A stretch of DNA of 13,026 nucleotides, from contig NW_004443707.1 of the NCBI RefSeq assembly GCF_000330505.1, positions 18,560 to 31,585 of the forward strand, read 5' to 3'. Origin of the DNA: Entamoeba invadens IP1. Taxonomy: Eukaryota > Evosea > Mastigamoebida > Endamoebidae. The translations under genes were made by a program, and so were the position numbers. Under the pieces are notes generated by a model, which saw nothing but the letters and a program-made list of their open reading frames with translations, was not told the DNA's origin and searched no databases. Below are positions 8,500-13,026 of this stretch, in pieces (position 1 is the stretch's first letter; every line of letters starts with the position of its first letter).

Positions 8500-8989
8500 T
8501 GTAAGACATATTTTTCTCAAAAAGTAAACCTGCTTGATTTGATAAACTTGTTAGATTTAAATTATAGTTTTAATAATATAATTAAATTTATTATAAAAAT
8601 TAAATTATAATTATTTAGTATATTAAATAATTAAAAATAGTTATTGTATAGTTAAATACCCATAATTATAAATTTTGTTTGTATTTATTAATATATTGTA
8701 TATCTCTATTTAAATTAGAGGGTGAGGTTTAGAAAAAGGATGTCGGTTGATTCCTTGATCATTCCAATAGCCCTCCTTCCTGCCCGTTCATGGTGATGGG
8801 TGGGTCGTTTTATAGTTTTATTTGATATTGTTGAAAATGATTTTTAATATAGTAAAACCCCTTCCCGAAATATTACATTTTTTAATACTGTTTTATCAAT
8901 AAAAAACCAACCCGAAATATTGGAGGTTTTTTGTTTGTTTTATTAATAAAAGTGTTTTGTTTTAAATAAATCGAATTAAAAATTAGTAA
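8500..8989. other. AT-rich spacer with a GC patch and a tandem repeat
   Basis: No coding frame recognised. A patch richer in G and C at about 8720-8815 (CCCTCCTTCCTGCCCG, then GGTGATGGGTGGGTCG) interrupts the A/T sequence. A two-copy tandem repeat follows at 8864-8957, just past the stop codon of the hAT gene. It may include the 3' end of that element, but I could not identify a matching repeat on the other side. Confidence 0.5.
8864..8957. repeat. Two-copy tandem repeat, 47-bp period
   Basis: Both copies start CCCGAAATATT (8864-8874 and 8911-8921) and both have an AATAAA block about 36 bases in (TATCAATAAAA and TATTAATAAAA). The middles are T-rich and diverged. The duplication is degenerate but in exact 47-base register. 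It lies 33 bases downstream of the hAT stop on the opposite strand. Confidence 0.6.
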
Positions 8990-9220
8990 TTAATTTTTCA
9001 GAGCATCCCCAACATCCATGTTAGCAACTTTCTTTTCAACGCTCATGTTTGCTCTTTCAAGTTGTCCAATTTTATTAAAAGATCTTTCAACTGGGCAAGT
9101 GGTTGGACTCTTAGCATTCATCTTTTTCACAAGATTGAATAAACGTGGGAATTGATTTTTTTCTTCTTGACTCATCAAAGCAAACAAGGTGTTCAAAGTT
9201 AATTTTTTTTGACTGGGCAA
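8990..9220 (-). other. hAT C-terminal dimerisation segment
   Basis: Seventy-six codons ending in TAA. The stretch SPTTCPVERSFNKIGQLERA at about residues 38-57 is the classic hAT C-terminal block (P-S-A-x-x-ERSFS in many families). Its Glu at 9086-9088 is the expected third catalytic residue. The following NMSVEKKVANMDVGDALKN takes the place of the usual R-L-x-x-E-R-L helix. The opening TTG is not a real start. One missing A near 9222 would join it to LTSTDQTEATDIAEDCSSSE and KHIRALFKKEAEDFLK upstream. Confidence 0.82.
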
Positions 9221-9378
9221 CTCTTTAAGAAATCTTCTGCTTCTTTTTTGAATAAAGCCCTTATGTGCTTTCTGTGTTGAATGGCGGTTGCTCTCTTTTC
9301 TTTAACAACTTCACTACTGCTGCAATCTTCAGCGATATCTGTTGCTTCTGTTTGATCTGTACTTGTTAATCTCACTTG

Positions 9379-10722
9379 TTAAACAAGAGTACGTATCGCC
9401 TCAGTAGCATCAGCCCTTTCTTCCCTTTCTAACCTGTTTGAAATTTCTTCGACTTTTTCAATGTTGGCACAGTACCAATCTTGAAACTTTTGAACTTCCG
9501 CTTTTAATTCTTGGTCATCACTTTCCTCGAATGATTTTGCATCAAAATTGTTGTAAATTTTGATGTTTACTACCAGTTCTTTTCCTTTGAGTTTTCTTTG
9601 TAATTTCCCGAAATTTGCCATATTCGTTCCTTTGACCTGGTTTTCCTTCAACAATCCAGCATCGAAAAGGTCTTCTTTGGTCATTTTTCTTGAAGGAATT
9701 GCAAACCTCAAAATCATCGCGTCACTCAACTTAACGAGCAGGTGAATTGAATACTTTTTCAAAATGAATTTTTCGTTGTCGTCAAGATCTTCAATGTATT
9801 TCATTTTTTCTAAATAATCGGTTAACACCACCTTTCGTCTGAGCTCGAAGATATTCGAAATTAAATCTTCAACACGTTGATAGGCCACGGGGTATAGTAA
9901 ATTGGCGGTCTGTAGCCAATCGTTAATTATCTTCACCTTACTGAGCACTATTTGAGTGAAGAACATACACGCAACAAACAATTTGCAGTTGACATTACAC
10001 TCACCCATAATGTTGCGAGGTCCAAAAGGCTTTTGGTATTGTTCTCTTTCACTGTAAAATTCTTGAAGTGAAGGCAGATTCTCAAACATATTATCAAGAA
10101 TCAATACTGTTTGGAGCCACCTTGTTTCGGATCGTTGAACCAATTTGAGAACTGCACCTTTGATATGATTTTTGGCACAGAATTGATCCCATGCTGTTCT
10201 TGTTGTCTGAACTGTTAACCCGTCCAAGAAACTTTCAATAGCCAGCCCCCATTGAGATTCAAAACACTTTTCAGTCGCTTTATTTGTTCTGTGTGAAAAG
10301 CAGTAGTTTGAATCAAATCCGTTCAGCCCGTCTCTCTCTTTTATTTTAGCCAGGAGTTTACCAGAGAGCCCACCATTTCGTATCAGAACATAAGCTCCAT
10401 CAAAACAAGCACCAATGCATTTGATGAGGTCGGCATCCATCAATTCCAATATTTTCATTATCCAACTGAGCCACCCCGCAGCATCTGTTTTGCCGTCATA
10501 GTTTTCTATTTTGACTCTTTTTTCTTCAAATGATCCATCTGAAAACACGAATCTTACAAAGAGCGAAAAGTATTCAACCCCACTGTACATTGCTGAATCG
10601 GCCATTAATGTATAATAGTCACACTGCTTGAAGATTAGTTGTAGTTCATATCTGGATTTTTTCGAAATTAACACAAATCTCCGTTGCATAGTTGAAGAAC
10701 TGAGAGCAGTGTTAACGACTTT
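9379..10722 (-). other. hAT catalytic core and insertion domain
   Basis: A 436-codon reading frame from ATG 10687-10689, plus about 11 upstream codons (NTALSSST before the ATG). The first catalytic Asp is at residue 31 (YYTLMADSAMYSG) and the second at residue 97 (ACFDGAYV). The C-x-x-H pair is at residues 130-133 (YCFSHRTNKA), and the conserved TRW is at residues 189-191 (RSETRWLQTV). Residues 192-410 form a helical insertion domain rich in Leu and Lys. The frame ends at TAA 9379-9381 after EAIRTLV. The same frame is open again beyond the stop as far as the break near 9222, so this TAA is probably a nonsense change rather than the true end. Confidence 0.88.
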
Positions 10723-11486
10723 TTAGGAACATTGGACATGAGCAAAATTATGGATATCAATTTTGACATGGCATCAATTTGATTATTTGTCAACCCACAC
10801 GCTCCCATCATCAATGCAGCCATCATCGTTATAAAGCTGCCTTTTTTATTTTTAGCATCACTTGTTGTTGAATAACTGTCAACATTTTTACCAAGTCGTT
10901 TATGTATTTCTTTGTTGGTTTCTTGTGCGATGTACTCTGCGGAGTATTTATTCTCTGGTTTGAGGAGCTCTTTAATATAGTTCATTTTTTCCAATTGTTC
11001 GATCTCAAACACAGTAAATTTTATTTCTTCTTTGGTCGAATCGTTAGTATTCTGAGATTCGTTGTCGGTATCCTGGCAATAATCAACATGTGTCGTATTT
11101 CCTGTTTGAATGGTTAGATGAACGGAAATATCATTTGAAACGACAGACGTTTGTTGTTCAGTGTTGGAGTCGACAATACCAGTTGAATTTTGTAAAACAA
11201 CATCTTCACAATTAATAATAGGAACACTTAAACTTTTACTGATATTGTCGAGTGCTTCTTGTGTTGACTCGCTGTGTAAAACACGAGTATTTATTCGTAA
11301 TGTGCGATAATCTATAAGTGGAAGAACACGAACAGTTTCTTCCAATCTTTTCAATAAATATTTCTTAAGGTCCTCAAATGAAGTATAACCTATTTGTCTC
11401 AATTGTGACTCAAGTTCCTTCCTCACTTTCAACAAATCAGCACCTCTATAAATATTTGGTGCAATTTCCATTTCATTATCAGTCAA
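10723..11486 (-). other. hAT transposase N-terminal region, unassigned domain
   Basis: About 255 codons in one frame, opening with LTDNEMEIAPNIYRGADLLK and a probable helical segment (VRKELESQLRQIGYTSFEDL). A Ser/Thr/Asn/Gln-rich linker follows, then a conserved-looking part (SYSTTSDAKNKKGSFITMMA). It then passes into MGACGLTNNQIDAMSKLIS and ILLMSNVPKKS before the break. The last portion would precede the RNase-H fold in the intact protein. I do not recognise a named domain. It has no ATG at its start, which supports continuation from the frame upstream via the A6 run near 11497. Confidence 0.6.
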
Positions 11487-11498
11487 CTCACATGATTT

Positions 11499-11777
11499 GT
11501 TTTTTCCTCTTCAACGAGCTGACTGTTGAGCGCAATTAAATTACATTTGTCAAAATTGTCATCAAAAAATTTAAAATTGCCAACACTTTTAAATTTGTTT
11601 TTTTTCAGGTTTTGCGTTGACAGCGTGTTTGACATATTTGCGTCTATTAAACATTTTTCCACAGAAAATACAATAATGAAATTCACGCAAACGATCGTGT
11701 GGGAGTTGCGCTTTTATTTCGAAAGTGTAAAAAGTACGGAACTCTTCAAAACGTCTGTTGGTATTTGGGTTTTGCAT
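11499..11777 (-). other. hAT transposase start with Cys/His finger-like motif
   Basis: ATG 11775-11777 is preceded in frame by a TAG, so it is a plausible start. The peptide carries FHYCIFCGKMFNRRKYVKHA at about residues 33-52: C-x-x-C, eleven residues, then His. This is close to a C2H2 or BED-type finger, though the second His is not visible. Such fingers are the usual DNA-binding start of hAT transposases. The frame stops after KPEKKQI at 11589, while a second frame from the A8 run near 11605 continues SVGNFKFFDDNFDKCNLIAL and NSQLVEEEK to about 11499. A shift within the run would join them. Confidence 0.6.
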
Positions 11778-12145
11778 ATGTTTGTTATTTATAAGATTCT
11801 AACAACAATAAAAGACAAAAGTTATACTTTTTATATATATATATTAATAGCATTGATTTTAACAATTGTATTAATTTTTATCATATAATTGTGTTTTTCA
11901 TTAAAAAAATATATATATTATAAATATTTTAATATATCATAAAATACAAATATATTATAAATATATGTAATTATATTTGGACTATATTTACTTGGATATA
12001 CTATAAATTTTAAATTCACATATTATAAATTTTTATATTGAATATAACTTAAAATTAGTAATATTTGTATTTAAAATAAAAAGACAACTGTTATTTTTTG
12101 GTAAATATAAGGAATAATCATGTTTTTAAAGTGGTAAATATAAGT

Positions 12146-12161
12146 TGAATTTGCAAATTCA
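12146..12161. promoter_or_regulatory. 16-bp perfect palindrome before a small ORF
   Basis: TGAATTTGCAAATTCA is its own reverse complement and ends five bases before the ATG at 12167. GGTAAATATAAG occurs twice just upstream (12100-12111 and 12133-12144). Either could bind a protein if the ORF is expressed, but no known factor is implied. A palindrome of this length is less expected by chance than most A/T repeats here because it includes central GC and outer G/C pairs. Confidence 0.3.
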
Positions 12162-12166
12162 CCAAA

Positions 12167-12409
12167 ATGCTCAACTTTAGTTATATACGACTTGAAAACG
12201 CGTTGAAAAGAAAAAAAACATGCAAAATGTTATTTAACTACTTTTTGTTTTTTTATTGTGGTATGTATGTGATTATAAACATGGTACTTCAGTTATTTTA
12301 TCAAATTGTTTTAAGACTAATCTATATAAACAGACTCATTTTTATAAAAATAAGTTTATTAGTAAATTTCATTAATTATTTTATTTACTATATTACAAAA
12401 TATGTTTAG
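12167..12409 (+). CDS. Doubtful 80-residue hydrophobic ORF
   Basis: ATG to TAG, 80 residues. A short basic stretch (ENALKRKKTCK) near residues 10-20 is followed by an almost continuous run of F, L, I, V and Y from about residue 22 to the end, which could form two membrane segments. I recognise no family. Translation of very AT-rich DNA gives just this composition by chance, and the ORF sits alone in A/T-rich spacer. The palindrome and repeated 12-mer in front of it are the only reasons to list it. Probably not a gene. Confidence 0.15.
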   Translation: MLNFSYIRLENALKRKKTCKMLFNYFLFFYCGMYVIINMVLQLFYQIVLRLIYINRLIFIKISLLVNFINYFIYYITKYV

Positions 12410-13026
12410 ATTATAAAAATTTTAATAAAACAATATATTTTGATTATGTAATAATATTTTATTTAAAACAACTCTATAACATTTTTGAAATTACTAAAAT
12501 AGATTTAAAACTTTTGATTTGATAAATATTATTAATTAATAATAATTTTTATTGGTTTATTTTTTTTCTTTAATAAAATAACTATTAATATATTTTTATT
12601 TTTATAAATATTTTATTGTTTTATTGTTATAAAACTAAATATTTATAATTTTAATTATTTAAATTAATATTTTATATAATTTAAGTAAATTAAATTTTTT
12701 GGTAAGTAATAATAGTTAATTAAATATACTATTATATATCATTCTATACTTATAAATATAAAGAGTACAGACAAACTGTTTTTAATAAAAAATTATGAAA
12801 CATAGTAAAATATATAATAACTTTAATATGTAATAATGAAAATTATATTGAAAAAATACTGCAAAAATTCAATCATTGACTAACCAAGGCTTCTACTTGT
12901 TATGCGTTATGGATAAACAGACTCATTACATTTATCAAATTATGCAAGTAACGATTCTGTTTGTCGATTTGTTTTCTTTAAAACAAAAGAATGAATTAAA
13001 CAATTTAAATTGTGTTATATATCTTT

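Larger units (their letters stand above)
8990..11777 (-). pseudogene. hAT-superfamily DNA transposase, in several frames
   Basis: hAT transposases cut and paste DNA in the nucleus using an RNase-H-fold DDE core split by an insertion domain, and they dimerise through a conserved C-terminal segment. The minus strand carries these parts in order over about 2.8 kb: a Cys/His finger-like start (11589-11777), a long charged N-terminal region (10723-11686, two frames), the catalytic core (9379-10722) and the C-terminal segment (8990-9220). Frame changes lie near 11605 (A8 run), 11497 (A6 run), 10720 and 9222. An in-frame TAA is at 9379-9381. The changes near 10720 and 9222 fit one missing base each, and those in A runs fit run-length change. 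All core tryptophans use TGG. GC (about 35-38% by eye) is well above the flanks. It could be a decayed element, or a near-intact one with assembly indels. I found no terminal repeats or 8-bp target duplication. Confidence 0.85.
11778..13026. other. AT-rich terminal stretch, no confident gene
   Basis: Nearly pure A/T with (TA)n-like sequence at about 11830-11990. It includes one doubtful ORF at 12167-12409. The last 150 bases rise slightly in GC (about 12870-12970, CCAAGGCTTCTACTTG) and may be the edge of something outside the window. The 15-mer ATAAACAGACTCATT occurs twice (12326-12340 and 12913-12927). I could not fold a tRNA in this region. Confidence 0.5.

Noticed and set aside
11526..11888. 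120-codon plus-strand ORF with a hydrophobic end
   Set aside because: It is antisense to the finger-like start of the hAT transposase and then enters (TA)n-like DNA, which yields I, L, Y and F by chance.
12870..12970. Possible tRNA in the GC-richer end of the window
   Set aside because: No T-loop GTTCRANYC motif or consistent acceptor stem could be found on either strand.
1..13026. CRISPR array, prokaryotic operon or defence island
   Set aside because: No regularly spaced repeats, no bacterial gene clusters, and the identified genes are eukaryotic.

Overview
The window is very AT-rich eukaryotic DNA, with spacers mostly below about 20% GC by eye. Short islands of higher GC (roughly 35-47%) hold everything recognisable: a Tc1/mariner-type transposase relic (+, about 1017-2023), a partial large-subunit (LSU) rRNA gene (-, about 3884-4852), a cytosolic HSP70 gene (-, 6282-8110) that is truncated and frame-broken, a short unrecognised coding remnant behind it (-, about 8139-8499), and a hAT-superfamily transposase gene in several frames (-, 8990-11777). 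I see no intact conserved single-copy gene. The HSP70 ends in the EEVD motif, so the DNA is eukaryotic nuclear. The extreme AT bias, the divergent and apparently shortened LSU rRNA variable regions and the transposon relics would suit a parasitic protist such as a large-genome microsporidian. Entamoeba- or trichomonad-like lineages are not excluded, and the assignment is inference.

Layout: 1-624 is AT-rich spacer with one candidate transposon end. At 625-1073 lies an unrecognised broken ORF that reads in the same frame as the transposase after it. The Tc1-like relic carries D, D and E with 35 residues between the second D and the E. 2024-3883 is spacer. The LSU rRNA fragment covers mainly domain II and is cut abruptly on both sides. 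4853-6281 is spacer with a 75-bp AT palindrome and a pair of short GC-containing palindromes. The HSP70 remnant follows; it has lost the first nucleotide-binding signature but keeps the second and third signatures and the C-terminus. The hAT gene reads leftward from 11777 to 8990, with a Cys/His finger-like start, a long N-terminal region, the catalytic core and the C-terminal dimerisation segment in successive frames. 11778-13026 is AT-rich sequence with one doubtful 80-codon ORF.

The genes do not form a pathway. The window looks like a repeat-rich, gene-poor stretch that has collected transposons and gene fragments. Wherever homology lets me judge the direction of a frame break in HSP70, hAT and Tc1, it is best explained by missing bases, often in homopolymers or short repeats. 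That can mean real decay with a deletion bias or uncorrected long-read indels. HSP70 changes at conserved residues and its missing 5' end argue that at least this copy is truly dead.

I did not find a convincing new molecular system. The items most worth a second look are the orphan LSU fragment, the DD35E transposase with UGA at two tryptophan positions, the one-sided indel pattern and the unrecognised coding remnants.
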